A DNA stretch of 64,000 nucleotides. Origin: Nipponacmea schrenckii. Its lineage: Eukaryota; Mollusca; Gastropoda; Lottiidae. The notes below the pieces were generated by a model, which had not been told where the DNA came from, ran no database searches, and worked only from the letters and a program-made list of their open reading frames with translations. The stretch covers positions 35,533,468 to 35,597,467 of the forward strand of contig CM060200.1 in NCBI GenBank assembly GCA_030562195.1, given 5' to 3'. The stretch's first letter is position 1. Every line of letters begins with the position of its first letter. This document shows positions 1 to 13,100 of the stretch, piece by piece. The position numbers and the translations under genes were made by a program.

Positions 1-662
1 CTGCCTTACACATTAACATGTACAGACATAATTAAGATAGACTTTGCACTGACCTTGACAAATTGGGAATAACAACATACATTATGATTATAAGAAAATA
101 TTTTCTTTATTTGGTATTCTTTAGTAGTAATATAAACATAACAAAATATCACAGTTAAGAGTAGGCCTAGGTCTATTTCTACACCTGAAAATATTACAAG
201 GCATAACAGTAAAAAGGCACTTGAAATAAAATATTTGGATCAGAAAATCCACAAATCAGGATATAATTATAGTAATTTTTGTTGCATAAAGAATAATATT
301 TGAGGATGAGGGAATATAAATATCCTTGAACATCAAAGAAAATCAATTCCATTGAATTCAATATATTCCATGTTTCTAATGCACTGAAATGATTTTGCTA
401 AATAGCATCTTATATGATGAAAAATGAAACATCTAATATTAAGAGATCTTTGTTGAAACATTACATAAAATACTCTAACAAAACAAAACACAGTACAAAG
501 TTTTGGTTTACAGAAGACAGAAGGCCAGATTTCCAGACCTCTTACACAAGTGGCTGATTTGAGGCAATTGATAAGTTATCCTTAACTAAAAAAGAGACTT
601 ATATCTTCTTGGCTATAAGTTTCTTGATTTTAATGGATCAAGACAAGGAATGATGTTCACAT
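1..662. other. 3' flank / probable 3' UTR of the LRR gene
   Basis: AT-rich sequence with no coding signal. It lies downstream of the minus-strand stop codon at 663-665. A minus-strand AATAAA is visible at 106-111 and could be the poly(A) signal, but nothing else marks the cleavage site. No RNA gene is recognised. Confidence 0.4.
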
Positions 663-3600
663 TTAGATATCTTCCCAATTAGTAGACTGTTCAGCTGATA
701 ATTCATTGTAAGCACACCTTAATACCTACAATATAGAAAGCAATAGATTATAATATGTGTATTTATTAGCAGTTGTCGGGTCTTTTGGCAATTTCTTTCT
801 TATCCATTCACAAAAATCTGCCATACTTTATAGCAATTTATAGTATTAATTAAAGTCGTATGCTTTTTAAATTAAGAAAAAATAAATAAGCCAGACCTCA
901 TCTGTGTCTTTAACACCAGTATAGTCATTTTTATCTCTTTTATAGTTATTACGATATGTACTCAACTAAAAATATAAAAAGGAGTGCATAAAAAAAAAGT
1001 TTGCCTTGAAGGTAATGAAAAAAAAATATTGCATTTAATTACAATAAATATTTTAAAGGTTCCCGGTGTAGAGAGGTCAATCGGGTCCTTCATATATGTA
1101 CATAGAAATCTATATATATAAATGAGTCAAGAACTGTCATTTCAACATTTAAATGAAGATAATTCTTGACACACATGGACTTGAAAACTAAAAAGATTTT
1201 TAACCTTTAACTTCATCTCTGGGCGGAGGTTGACAAGTAGTGTTAATGATAAATAAAAGATTAATTTTTTGGTCGGATTTTTAATAGGCTTCATCCTTTG
1301 GTGATGATGAACACTCAAAACAAGTTTCATCAAAATCCATAAAGAAACCAGCTGTCTATTGTGCCCACATTAAAGTGTGAACATATAAAAAGGCAATAAT
1401 TCATATCAAATATTTTTTGATATTTTGGATTTAAATAGGATCCTTTGGTCATTATAAATGATCATGCCAAGTTCAATCAAAATCCACCAAGAATTGAGCA
1501 TGCTAGAGTGCTTACAAGCTTAAATTGAACATTTTTCAAAAACAAGGGCTTACTAAATATTTGTGATTTTGCTGATTTTCAATTGAGTTTATCCTTGGGT
1601 TATTACACACTCTCACACCAAGTTTCATCAAAATGTGTCAAGAATAGCTCATTTGTTTGGTTGTAAGACTAATGCACAACATGTCCATTTGTCATAATCT
1701 AAACTCATTGAAGTTCTATCAGATACTTTTGGTCTATTATTTAAGTAAGATAAAGCACTCAAACTGTGTATTGAGCCAGAGAATAAGCATACTATATATC
1801 TAAAAATATGCAATATGACATACAATGCAGTTTAAAAACAAAGAATAAACCCACCCCATCTCTTGCTGTAGGCAATTCAGTAGAGAATGTGTCTTTATCA
1901 ACTCTTTCAACTTCTCCATCAGTAAGTGTTCCTAAATATCTAAAATACAACTAGAACTTGTAAAAATTCTCTAGGGAAGATTCTAGAGCATCAAATTTGT
2001 GATTTTGAGAGGAGGGGTTGCCAACAACCACCTTTGAACCTTTTTTGGAGGATAATATTTTGCATACCATTAGTTTGGCTTATCAAAATCAGCCATACCA
2101 GCATGGACATTTTGCCAATAAAAAAGAATTGATTTATCTGCACTGTGTAATTACTCAACGTATCAGAGCACGGTAGATCACGATGCTTAAGGTTATTTTG
2201 CAAATATTTTCTTAGGCTTAAAGGGGTTTTCTAAACTTTTTATGAGTGGGGCCTACAGTAGCCTTTTTGAGACAGCCTAGATTTTCACCATCCCATTTTC
2301 AGTTAGTATTTGTGATATTGCATGCAACACATTGATTGGAATACGGTAGGTGCAAACTGATGTTATCAGTTTCCCTGTTAAACATTAGAGGCCTATTCTT
2401 AACAATATCTTTAAATATAATAATTATAACAGTTCCATAAGTATTAAAAGTAATCATACTAACATACCTTAAACAACCATCTAGATCAGTTTTCATTTTT
2501 GTTTCAAAATTCTTTTGTTCATCTTGTATTGCTCTGTTGAGGTAAAAGAAAATTTATATACACACACTAAATATACTAATTTTAAACAATTTACCGTTCT
2601 ATTTTCTGATTTCCTTTCTACAATAACATGACTGTCAGACAACTGGACTATTTTTTGCATTTTATTATGCAAACAGCCATCAGAGCTTCAAGTTTCAAGA
2701 TACTTTTATTCTATTAAATATTCATAATATACATTATAACATAACATATACATATACATAGTAATAAATATTCTATCCATATAATTATTAACATACATTA
2801 TTCTCTTTTGTAAGAATCTGATTTTTTCATCAGCTTTAATTCTTGTAGCTCGTATTCTTTCATCAAAAGCTTGTCTTGCTGCCTCTTGTAAACTAGAAAT
2901 ATTCTCAGAGTGGGGATCTCTCATGGGAATCTAGAATCAAAGACAAGTAAAGAAAGGTTCAATAATTAACAAATATTTCATGTTTCATATAGAATCTGAG
3001 AATCCGAGGACTATTGAATATGTTTTGAATACCCATATAACCCTAGGAAAATTGATTTTCTCAAAAGGTTGAAGATACCCCTAAGATTTTGAAAAGCTTC
3101 ATATAGTGAACATCATCTATTTAACAAGCCTTAACTTTCTATTTCTTCCACACATGCTATAACCTTTAACCTTAAATATAATTTTATTCAGCCTTTTATA
3201 TTACATGAAAATAAGGATGCACATAGGATACAGGTTAAAATATTGGATTTCCTTTAAATTCTTCAAATACATACATGTATTCTATTAGGCCTACCTGTTT
3301 TCTTGCCAGCGGTCTAACTGAAATATTATCCAAAGTCATAACATTACTGCATGATAATATTTCACTTTGATAATCACCTAATCTTTCAATTGGATTACCC
3401 TAAAATTCATATACATATTAAAATTACATTTATAGAACTATAACTTGTATTTAAAGGGATAATAGGCGTTAGAACGAACATAAAATTTTAAGTTCACTCA
3501 AATTTGGACAATAACAGTATATATCCATCAGTGGACTTACCTATACATCAAAATCCCTCTAAAATCCGATAAATCCCCAAAATAAAGTAGTTAAACATAA

Positions 3601-6600
3601 AACGCTTGAGCCATCCATCAAGCGATTTTCAAATCGTGTAAATATAAAGAGAAGTAACTCTAACATGTGGGTTTTCACGCGTCCTTGACCCCTACTGTTG
3701 AATTCCACAATGATGTTTTGGCGTTGATTTACCAGACGCTTTTATTCTCAAACTGAATGGAATCGTCGCTGGCTCACTTTTTTTTTAAGATAGCTTGCCA
3801 GGCAAGGTAATATACGCCCACTGGCAGCATTTAATTCAAATAAAAACTTTTCAGTAAGGTTACAATAAGTCGAATGAAATATTCAACCTTCCAACCTATT
3901 TTTTTCTAGGGTCTCTAGTTTTATTAAAAACTTTCAAGAATTGTACCTAATAACAACTTTCAAAAACAAGGTCAATAACTTGTACTAAATATTTTTCGAT
4001 TTTCAATAGGGTTCATCCTTGGGAGACAACAAATACTCCAGCCAAGTTACATCAAAATCCATTAAAAATTGTTCTTTCTAGAGTGTTTACAAGCTAAAAT
4101 TGAACGCGTTTTCAAGAACAAGGGCTATAACTGACAATAAATATATTTCGATTTATTTGATTTATAATAGAGTTTATCATTGGGTAATAACAAATACTCA
4201 AGCCAAGTTTAATCAAAATCCATTAAGAATTGTTCTTTCTAGAGTGTTTACAAGCTAAAATTGAACAAGAGCAGTAACTCATACTGAAAAATTTTTCGAT
4301 TTCGCTGATTTTCAATAGGGTTCATCCCTGAGTTATAACACACTCTCACACCAAGTTTCATCGAAATTGGTCAAGAATTGTGCCATGTAGAGTGTTTATG
4401 AGACAAAAATCGAACGTATTTTAAAGAACAAGGGCAATAATTCATATTAGATATATTTTTAATTTTTTAATAGGGCTCATCCCTTGCGATATCAAACAAT
4501 TTCAGTGAGTTTTGTCAACATTGGTCATGAATTGTACCTTCTAGAGTGTTTATTAGCCAAAAAGTTAAACCCGTTTTCAAACACAAGGGCAATAACTGAC
4601 ACTAAATATATTTCGATTTATTTGATTTTCAACAAGGTTCATCCTTGGGTAAAAACAAATACTCAAGCCAAGTTTTATCAAAATCCATTAAAAATTGTTC
4701 TTTCTTGAGTACTTACAAGCTAAAACGCATTTTCAAACACAAGGGCAATAACTGATACTAAATATTTTTCGATTTAACTGAATTTCAATAGAGTTCATCC
4801 TTAGGTGATTACAAATACTCATGCCAAGTTATGTCAAAATCGCTCAAGAATTGTGACTTGTAGAGTGTTTACAAGGCAAAAATCCAACACATTTTATAGA
4901 ACAAGGGCAATAATTCCTATTAAATATATTTCGATATGTGCTTTTTTCAAAAGGGTTCATTCTTGGGTGATATTTAACAATTTCAGCAAGTTTCGTCAAA
5001 ATCGGTCAATAAATGTGCTTTGTAGAGTGTTTACAAGCTAAAAATTGAACGCGTTTTCAAAAACAAGGGCAATAACTGATATTAATTTTTTTTCGATTTG
5101 ACTGGTTTTCAATAGGCTTCATCCTTGGGTGATAACAAATACTCAGGCCAAGTTTCATTAAAATCCATTAAAAAATTGTTCTCTCAAGAGTGTTTACAAG
5201 CTAAAATTGAACGCGTTTTCAAGAACAAGGGCAATAACTCATACTAAATGTTTTTCGATTTCGCTGATTTTCGATAGGGTTTATCCTTGAGATATAACAT
5301 ACTCTCAAACCAAGTTTCATCAAAATCGGTCAAGAATTGCACGTTGTAGAGTGTTTACGAGCCATTCAAGAACAAGGGCACGAACTCATACTAATTTTTT
5401 TCCGATTTCGCTGATTTTCAATAGGGTTCATCCTTGCGTGATCATAAACACTCATATTAAGTTTCATCTAAATCCGTCAAGAATTACACTGTGTAGAGTG
5501 TTTACGAGCAATTGTGGACGGACGGACGGACCGACGGACGGACGGATGTGGGTGACGACAATATACGCCCCCCATTTCATGTGGGCGTATAAAAATTCCG
5601 AATATATTTTTATTGTGGCTTTTTAAAATTTGGTAAAGTGTGGGATGCATACATTATTTAACTAATAGTCAATATTAAACACAAATATAAGCCGTAGGAC
5701 GAGTATATTCTAACGCCTATTATCCCTTTAAGTTTAAAAAGTAGTCCAATAGACATCAAAGACTGAAAAATAATGATTCAGGAGTTATCTTATACAAAAA
5801 GCTATGGGGTGGGCATAATGGTATGAAAATTCTAGTAATCCAAAATATCGAAATGTAAAATTATAACTAGAATATCTCCATAAATATCACCCACAAAATC
5901 TAGTAGTTAATTAAAAACTAAAATTGCTAGTATTGGAAATCTGTTCTTTTTTAATAAAGGGAAGTTACTCAAACATGGGGTTTTCCTGCATCCTTGACAT
6001 CTACTATTGAATTGACCTGAACATCATCAGACATGGTAAGATATTTAAATTCACCAAAGACCGAGAAAAATCAATTCATATGAGTTAGAATGAATACGCC
6101 AAAAGGACACAATTTTCAATAAATATTTATCATTGGAAATATTTGTTTGTAAAATGATTGCCATTGGATGGGATGATGATTTTTACTGTTGTAGCATTTA
6201 TTGCCCAGTTCTCAAAAAGCACAAATTCATCGCTTGCTGACTTTTTTTTTAAAAATATTCTTTTTGTTGCTTTTTGAAAATTGATTAAGTTTTGGATGTA
6301 TACTTATTGAACCAAAAGTCAAAATCAAAAAAAATATTAGCCATATCACAAGTGTAATCTAAGACCTATTATACCTTTAAAATTGTAATATTGCGATATG
6401 CAAATTTTCGAATATTGCCTATCCCTATCTAAATCTATACTCAAACTTGAACCTTCGTATTGTGCATGTTCATAGGTGCTGAAAACAAAACTTGATTCAA
6501 TGTGTACACAAAACATAATATTTGATACACAAAACATAATATTTGATACATACATGTAAACAGAGAGCCTGTAAATACTTTAATTTTGGTAAAACATCCG

Positions 6601-8758
6601 TTACACTATCCATCTGATGTATTCTATTATCCGCTGCATTTAATACTTGTAAATTAAAACAACTGGTTACATGTAGAATACTGACCTAAAAAATACATTT
6701 TATTTATCAATATAAAAAATGAGTGTACCAGTATTTTCAGTAGATTGGAGAGAAGGCATTAAATTTATAAAAAATCAAATCCATGGCAGAAAAAATGCAA
6801 TAACAAAAAGCCAGTTTTCTGTATTCCGGAGTACTAACCAAAAAACATACCAAATTATTTCTCTGTGCATATAATTCTTTTAATTTGGGTAATGAAGACA
6901 CACCATCAAGGGAAGTGATCTGAAAATCATTTATTATTCATTTAAAAGAAAATATTTCGTAATTGTTTGGCATTTTGAAGGTCTTGACTCAATTATAACC
7001 GGAACTAGTACACTTTACCAACAACCAAACCAACAGCACAGAATCATCTAATTTAACCGATCCAACTAAAAACTACTACGATACCAACAACTACCTAGTT
7101 TGCGATATCAGCAATTGCTGGAAGAGAACGCTAACTTGTTATCTACCAACAAACCGTTCAGTTTATTGCGCTTAAATTGACATCCAAAGGATTTGAACAC
7201 GAGGTATCTGTCAACTTGCAGATGACAATTGCCACTGATTGTCTACTTCCAAGTTAAAAGAACAGAAGTCCATGAATATTAATCTATAACGGCTTTTAGA
7301 TTTCAGCCATATCTATAGAATTAGAATCTGACTTTATGATTAGAAAAACATCCATTGGAAATTAAGGCCTTTCCCACTTCCATATACAATAATTCAAGTA
7401 TCGGTATATATTCCAATACTTACATTATTATTGTTGATATTGAGTACTCTAAGATTGATCAAGCTAGGCATTCTTGATAAATCAGTAATATTATTCATAC
7501 TAAGATTCAGCTCTACTAATGATCCACAACTAATTAATCCAGCAACATTTCGTATCAGATTATGAGACAAATTCAAACTATATAACATTGGTAATACTTC
7601 AATTCCTTGAAAGCTGTCAATAGATAATTGATTAAATGATAGTAAAAACATGAATGCTCCACAGGCAAAAATAACTTTTTGTGGGTCCATTTGTTTTTCT
7701 TTATTTGACCAAATGAAACAAAATTTATAAAACAGAGTATTCTTATAGGAGCATGAACGAAGTTTGCTGCATATAACAGGATTTCTATTTAGATATTTAT
7801 TGATATACATATGTATCAGAAAAACATATTCTTATATTTTCAGACTTTTCAGCTTAAAAATACTACTACAGTACAGATAGTATAACAGTGTATTCCTAGT
7901 TAAGGTACCTCATTAACAATTAACTTGAACCTTGTTATAATATTAATCTGTACTTTGTGACCAGGAGCTTTTATGCTTTAATCTAACACAAAAATATTGA
8001 TAACGAGTTGATAAGTGTGGTCAGGTGCAAACTATAAATATATCGTTTCTAGAGCCTATCTAATGTAATTATAAGTTTATATTGGGCAACTTTCATCAAC
8101 AAAAAAAAAGTGTCTTTTCTTTTCTCTTTACATAACTCAAGAGTAACAGAAATGTAAAATAAAAACTTAATTAAAACTAAAACTTGTACGGTATTAAATC
8201 GTATACGGTACCTAGTTATCTGGTTTAAAGAAGCATCTAAAGCTCTTAAGCTTTTAAATGGCATTAAACCTTCTGGAGGCAAAGCTATTAATTCATTTAA
8301 TGATATATCTAGCAATAATATTTTGGAAGGAACTTCTGTCAATTTCCTTATTCTTGAAGTAACTCCCCTGCAAAAAAAAAAAAACAATTTAGGGAATAAC
8401 TTGGTTGTATCAGGATATATTTCCAGAGTCAAAAATTATCCACTAGTAGGCCTATATATAATTTTTTTTTCAGTGTTTACCAGTAACTTTCATTTTCTAA
8501 ATGGGTCCTAAATTCACAATTTTCAGCATGAAATATAGCATTCAATTTGTAAAATAAAATCACTAGGTCAACAAAGTAACAGTACCTCTCTTTTCCCCAT
8601 TCAAAGCTATAGCTTAAATCTTTAATTTGACACATTTTGAGGTCAAGTTGGTAGAATTTTCCTGTTCTGTACTTATCCACAGCCCAGCCATCTTGTAAGG
8701 ATTGTAAGGTATGTATTCTTTTCTCTACAAAATCTTCTGTTAAATATGTGGATGTCAT
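663..8758 (-). CDS. Leucine-rich repeat + coiled-coil protein, 11 exons, about 413 aa
   Basis: I assembled this gene from 11 phase-compatible exons (+ coordinates, transcription order): 8586-8758, 8212-8367, 7424-7613, 6851-6919, 6554-6685, 3295-3399, 2797-2930, 2468-2533, 1855-1939, 897-965 and 663-725. They total 1242 nt including TAA. Residues about 75-240 are SDS22-type repeats of 22 residues that run unbroken across the splice joins (LRALDASLNQIT then SFQGIEVLPM; QALCLH then GNPIERL), which is the main support for the joins. A charged helical segment follows (SSLQEAARQAFDERIRATRI), likely a coiled coil, and then an acidic tail ending NWEDI. There is no signal peptide or membrane helix, so it is probably cytoplasmic; SDS22-like LRR plus coiled-coil proteins often act at cilia or centrosomes, but that is inference. 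The start chosen is the ATG at 8756-8758 (MTSTYL). A more 5' exon at about 9233-9244 (MAPRNYGSYNP) could splice in frame to an acceptor near 8780. I could not assign a named family. Confidence 0.82.
3451..5731. mobile_element. Inverted-repeat (MITE-like) element interrupted by a tandem-repeat element
   Basis: The ends are inverted copies: AGGGATAATAGGCGTTAGAA begins near 3455, and its reverse complement ends near 5727. TTAA flanks both ends, which could be a target duplication or part of the terminus. The subterminal sequences match a second copy at about 5935-6380, so this is a family. The interior is split by the tandem-repeat element at 3811-5591. No transposase is present, so it is non-autonomous. 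It lies in an intron of the LRR gene. Confidence 0.6.
3811..5591 (+). mobile_element. Pearl-like tandem-repeat element, about 10 units of about 158 bp
   Basis: The element opens with TATACGCCCAC (3811-3821) and closes with GTGGGCGTATA (5581-5591). Between them are about ten diverged tandem units of 150-165 bp. Each contains a variant of CAAGTTTCATCAAAATC, AGAGTGTTTACAAGC and AAGGGCAATAACT. A GACG microsatellite (about 5515-5546) and a terminal hairpin follow. The order core array, ACGG-type microsatellite, hairpin end resembles pearl/Helentron-associated elements of bivalves; that assignment is inference. Open frames across it (for example 5351-5626) are repeat translation, not genes. Relatives lie at 11500-11810, 25745-26200, 27467-29738 (interrupted) and 50435-50978. 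Confidence 0.7.
5935..6380. mobile_element. Second copy of the inverted-repeat element, without the insert
   Basis: This stretch parallels 3640-3800 plus 5592-5731. It shares the GGGTTTTC, CTTGACCCCTACT-like, T-run and GCTTTTTGAAAATT-like blocks and a right end (6358-6380) with TCTAAGACCTATTATACCTT. It lacks the tandem-repeat element found at 3811-5591, so it shows the uninterrupted arrangement. The left boundary is diverged and uncertain. Confidence 0.45.
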
Positions 8759-10101
8759 GTTGATTAATTGATAAAATTTCAGCACTAGTACCAGTTGGTA
8801 ATTATGTTACATTGTAACTTCACATTTTTTTAAATTATCTAATCCGAAATAATAGAAAACACAAAACACTAATTTCAGTCAGATCTGATAAAAATTATTG
8901 AAATCTTCATTATCTTTCAAATTTCCTGTAATCAGGTATAGGCCAACTGCCAACAGTTACCCATAATACTGTTGGTAGTAGCCTACTAAGCAGGCCTAAC
9001 CTAAGTAATCGGCATTGGCTACACCATCAATCATAACTATAACTATAACTTTTATAAGAGTAAAGATTGGAATACAGTAATAGCCTACCCAGGTATTTAG
9101 AGCATTGGAACAAGAAGGAAACATGACAATACAAACCAAGAACTGATTTAGATAGGTACCGGTATGTTACCTTATATTTAAATCTAACTAACAAATAAAC
9201 ATTATTCTTCACTGGGATTGTAGCTTCCGTAGTTACGTGGAGCCATCTTTATTTTAGAAAGGGACATTATTGAATTTTGTTTTTGTATTGAGTTTACAGA
9301 CCACAATAATCTATAATACTACCTCAAAAGACTGATAATTATAAAGATACGGTCATTTCAGTCTCAGCGGCCAAATGAATACGTTATGTTACAAGCTGCT
9401 TTCATAGTCTATCAGTTCTGTTCTTTTTTTTTTCTTTTTTTGTGTTTTTGTTTTTTTCAATTAAAAATTTCAAGATAGGGCCTATTTTCCGAAGGACTGT
9501 GGTCAAAGGGAGATAATTCTTATATATTATGGTATTTTATAATATAGGCTACTTGTTCTATTTGAGTATGAAAGTATAAAAGCAAAAAAGGGTTAAAATT
9601 GGTGCATGCATGTGGTATATGGACGGATGTCCTCTTTGTTCGAATAAAGAAAACGTCTTTGTGCCTGGGAATGGGAGGATTCAAATGATCAAGAGGATAT
9701 TCTCATGAACACTGATGGTCAAAGGGGGACAGTGTTCCTCACTTGGTGTTAAAAAAAGCCCAATAATAACTATTGTTAGATGGCGGATTGTAGAGGTGAA
9801 AAATAGACTGTGAGAAATGATTATTTCACGAATATTTAAATCTCATAGAAGGGAAAAAAAGGGAGTATATTTTAGAGTTTCTACAGTTCGTTTTTGGAGA
9901 AACTATTATAATGCAAGAACACTGGTGTAGCCTATCATGAAAGATTATGGGAATAAGTAATCAACATTGTTTCTCTTGTCAGTCCAATATCGCAGCTCGC
10001 CTTGAAATGATTTCAAATCATCCTTGAATTGACAAGGTAATACACGAGCTTATCTTTATCAAATGCCTTGCCCCAATTTATTCGATAACACAAAATTACA
10101 A
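8759..10101. other. Divergent intergenic region between the LRR and esterase genes
   Basis: The two genes are transcribed away from each other, so this interval should hold both promoters. I see T-rich tracts (about 9421-9460) and no clear TATA box, and name no element with confidence. A possible upstream coding exon of the LRR gene reads MAPRNYGSYNP on the minus strand near 9212-9246. Positions about 10041-10101 are nearly identical to 14646-14705 upstream of the second esterase, so this is duplicated promoter-proximal sequence. Confidence 0.4.
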
Positions 10102-13100
10102 ATGTCGCGAATTTAAAATCATTTGTGTGTTTTGCTATATATTGGTATATTCGCTGCTGAAGATGTCTATGTTTCCACCAAGTATGGGAAATTAGTGGGT
10201 AACCGATATAACATCACCCACGATTGGGCAATTGATACCTTCTTAGGAATATCTTATGAATCTCCGCCTACAGGTAAGTTAGGTCATATCTATTGGAATT
10301 ACTCTTGAAAAAAAAATGTCATTCGTTGACAATGTTAAGAACTTTGTTTTGTCTTTTACTGTAAAAGTTCTCATTCAGGGCCTTTAAGATGGAAGAAATA
10401 AGTGCCAGCAAAGCCATGGACAGGTGTAAAATCTGCACGGAATGCTGGAAATATCTGGTGGCAGAGTGGAAGTTATCCCTGGATTCCTAGAACGATGCAC
10501 TATACACAGTCTAAAGATTGTCTCAACATAAACGTAAACGCACCGAAGGTGGGTAATGTTGTAAACTATAGAAAAGAAATAAAACTTGTATAAGGCCAAT
10601 TGTAACAGACAAACAAATTTGGTGGCATAATATAAAAGCTAATTGTAAATTGTAAGGGCACTATATAATAATATAATAACAAAGAGCTAAATACGAAAAT
10701 GATACCAAAAATTACAACTCCATGTGTTGTTTTTGATTTTCCCAGTTTGCCGGTAAAAAAAAAAGAATGTGGTAGAGTGTTCATTCTCTTTGTATTTTCT
10801 GAAAAGCCATTAAACATTCCTCAGAGTCTTTTTGTTCACAGAAAACCAATTCATCTTTAATACCAGTAATGGCGTATATTCATGGTGGATCATTTGTAAG
10901 TGGTTCTGGTTTAGAGCGTAATGGTCAACAACTTGCTATGAAAGACATTATGGTCTCAACTATAGACTCGGTCCTCTGGGTACATTAAAATTTAACATTT
11001 TCTGGATCTATCATAACATTCCCTTTTATTTTCTGAGAATTCTGTGGGGCAACCCGTCGTCGGTTATGATCTCCTGTCAAATTGTTCTTTGAACGTCCTT
11101 TATTGTCAAAAGAAAAGTGGTGTGCTATTTTTTTGTGAATTTTTCTAGATCAATCAAGTATTTCTTTTTCTACCAAATATTTTTAATGAAATGAAATCGA
11201 AAATGAATATTTAAAAATAATACTTTGCTAGAACAGAAGTGAGCTGTTGCTTAAATTGCAAAAGATTTGCATTAAGTCTGTAAGGCTAATTTATGGACCG
11301 AAGTGATGCATGAGTCGTATCTCAGATTTTGCTTAACTGTGTAGAAACATCAATGACCTAGAAAGTTTCAACGTAGAATGTCCATGACATGAGCTATCCA
11401 TTGGTATGTTGATATTGGTTTAATTGTTAATATCCATCCGCAAATTTACATTTTTGACAACTTTGGATGGCTGTATCAACATCTCTAACTCTTTTTTTTT
11501 ATACGCCCACATAAATGTATAAGTCATCGCCCCAGTCTGTCTGTCTGTCGGTCCACAATTGTTGTGGCCACGATAGAGAGCTGGTTTTGGTCTTTGTAAT
11601 CGCTTATGGATGAACCCAATAAAAAATCAGACCAATCGAAAAATATTTTCTATGACTTATTGCCCTTGTTCTTGAATTCTTTGTTGACACTATAGAGAGC
11701 TGGTTTCTTGATGGATTTTGACGAAACTTTGTGTGAGTGTTTGTTATAACCTAAATATGAACCCTATTTACAATCAAATAACTTCATGTATGTGATATGA
11801 GACTCAAAACTTATAGCAAAAATAAATATTTTACAGTTTGCCTTTTTCTTGAATGCTGCTGAGAGAACTCCGATCGAAAGTTATTAAAGTAAAAAACAAA
11901 ACGGCCTTAAAAAAAGTGGACGGCCACGTACAGAGGTTTACATCTCAAGTTTCATTGTTATAGTTCCTTTTTTTGTAGGTTTAAACCATGCAGCAATATG
12001 TGACAGTGGTGTTGGTCGAACTAACTGGGCCTTATCAATGAAAACCGATGTTTATAGACCTCGAGATAGAGATAGAGCCCTCGGTATCAAATTAGGATGT
12101 ATTAAGGCTACTACACAAGATATTATAGATTGTTTAAGAACCAAGGATGCTAAGATCATCATTTAGACCTCTATTCAGGTATTTAACCAAACACACAACA
12201 TCATCATAAAATGACTTCCCCAAATACCCATACCCCATCCAAATTTTTCTAATTGTTTTCTTAACAAACTGGTTCTGTCATAATTCAGTTCCTTTACTCC
12301 CCCCTAAACCCAGGATCGTGGGATCGGAATAAAAACTTATTTTTTTATATAATTTACAACCGACTGTCATGGTGATGGGTGGCGCCCCTAAATTGAAAAG
12401 TTGGACTAAAGGATATTCCAGTCATTAGAGGTACCAATAGTGGTGAATTGGCTCTCCATGTTGGTAAGCATTTGTGAAAAAGTTTCAGCATTTGCAATAT
12501 GAAAAACTGTAAGCTCCTCTGTCAGATTTTTTAGCTTTCACGGATCTTTAATTTGCTTTCGGCCACTGGACTCTTTGTTACTATGAAACTGATATACTTA
12601 CAGCTAAAACTCAAGGAAAACATGATGGTATAAAATAAAGGCCAGTTATTTCTTGGATCAAATCAAAGATTTTTGTGATAAAAGATACTTTAGAAATAGG
12701 AAAACTATAGAGAATGATATTAAAATGGTTTATGCTACACCGTATAATTTATCAACACCACAGAATGTTCGAGATTCTTACCATCAGGTGAATAATTGTC
12801 TTAATAAAGACATGTTTGCTTCTGTAACAAAGAAAATCTCACACCTGTCCAATAGCCTTGATATATAATTTTTATATATATACACATATACTTTAGAGAT
12901 TCAATTCACAAACATTATATTACTTATGCATTATGTTCTATAATGGAAAAGTATGGGTACTTATACACGATAGTAATTTTATTCAAGTAAAAAAAACCAA
13001 ACCTACCCCATTGCCATCTAACCTCGGTCTTAAGAACCTTCGAATGTTAGCATTGTAAATGACTAATAAATTTAAATTCCTATGTTTCAGTTTTTGAGTG

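Noticed and set aside
5351..5626. ORF with RTDGPTDGR repeats
   Set aside because: It is translation of the GACG microsatellite and the pearl-like core, not a protein gene; the same holds for 50798-51007.
7614..7810. N-terminal extension MDPQKVIFACGAF upstream of the LRR exon
   Set aside because: The LRR register fits only if the exon starts after GACAG at 7614; the extension is intron translation.
10123..10308. Functional first exon for esterase copy 1
   Set aside because: The frame opens only after an in-frame TAA at codon 5 and has no ATG; the gene has many further breaks.
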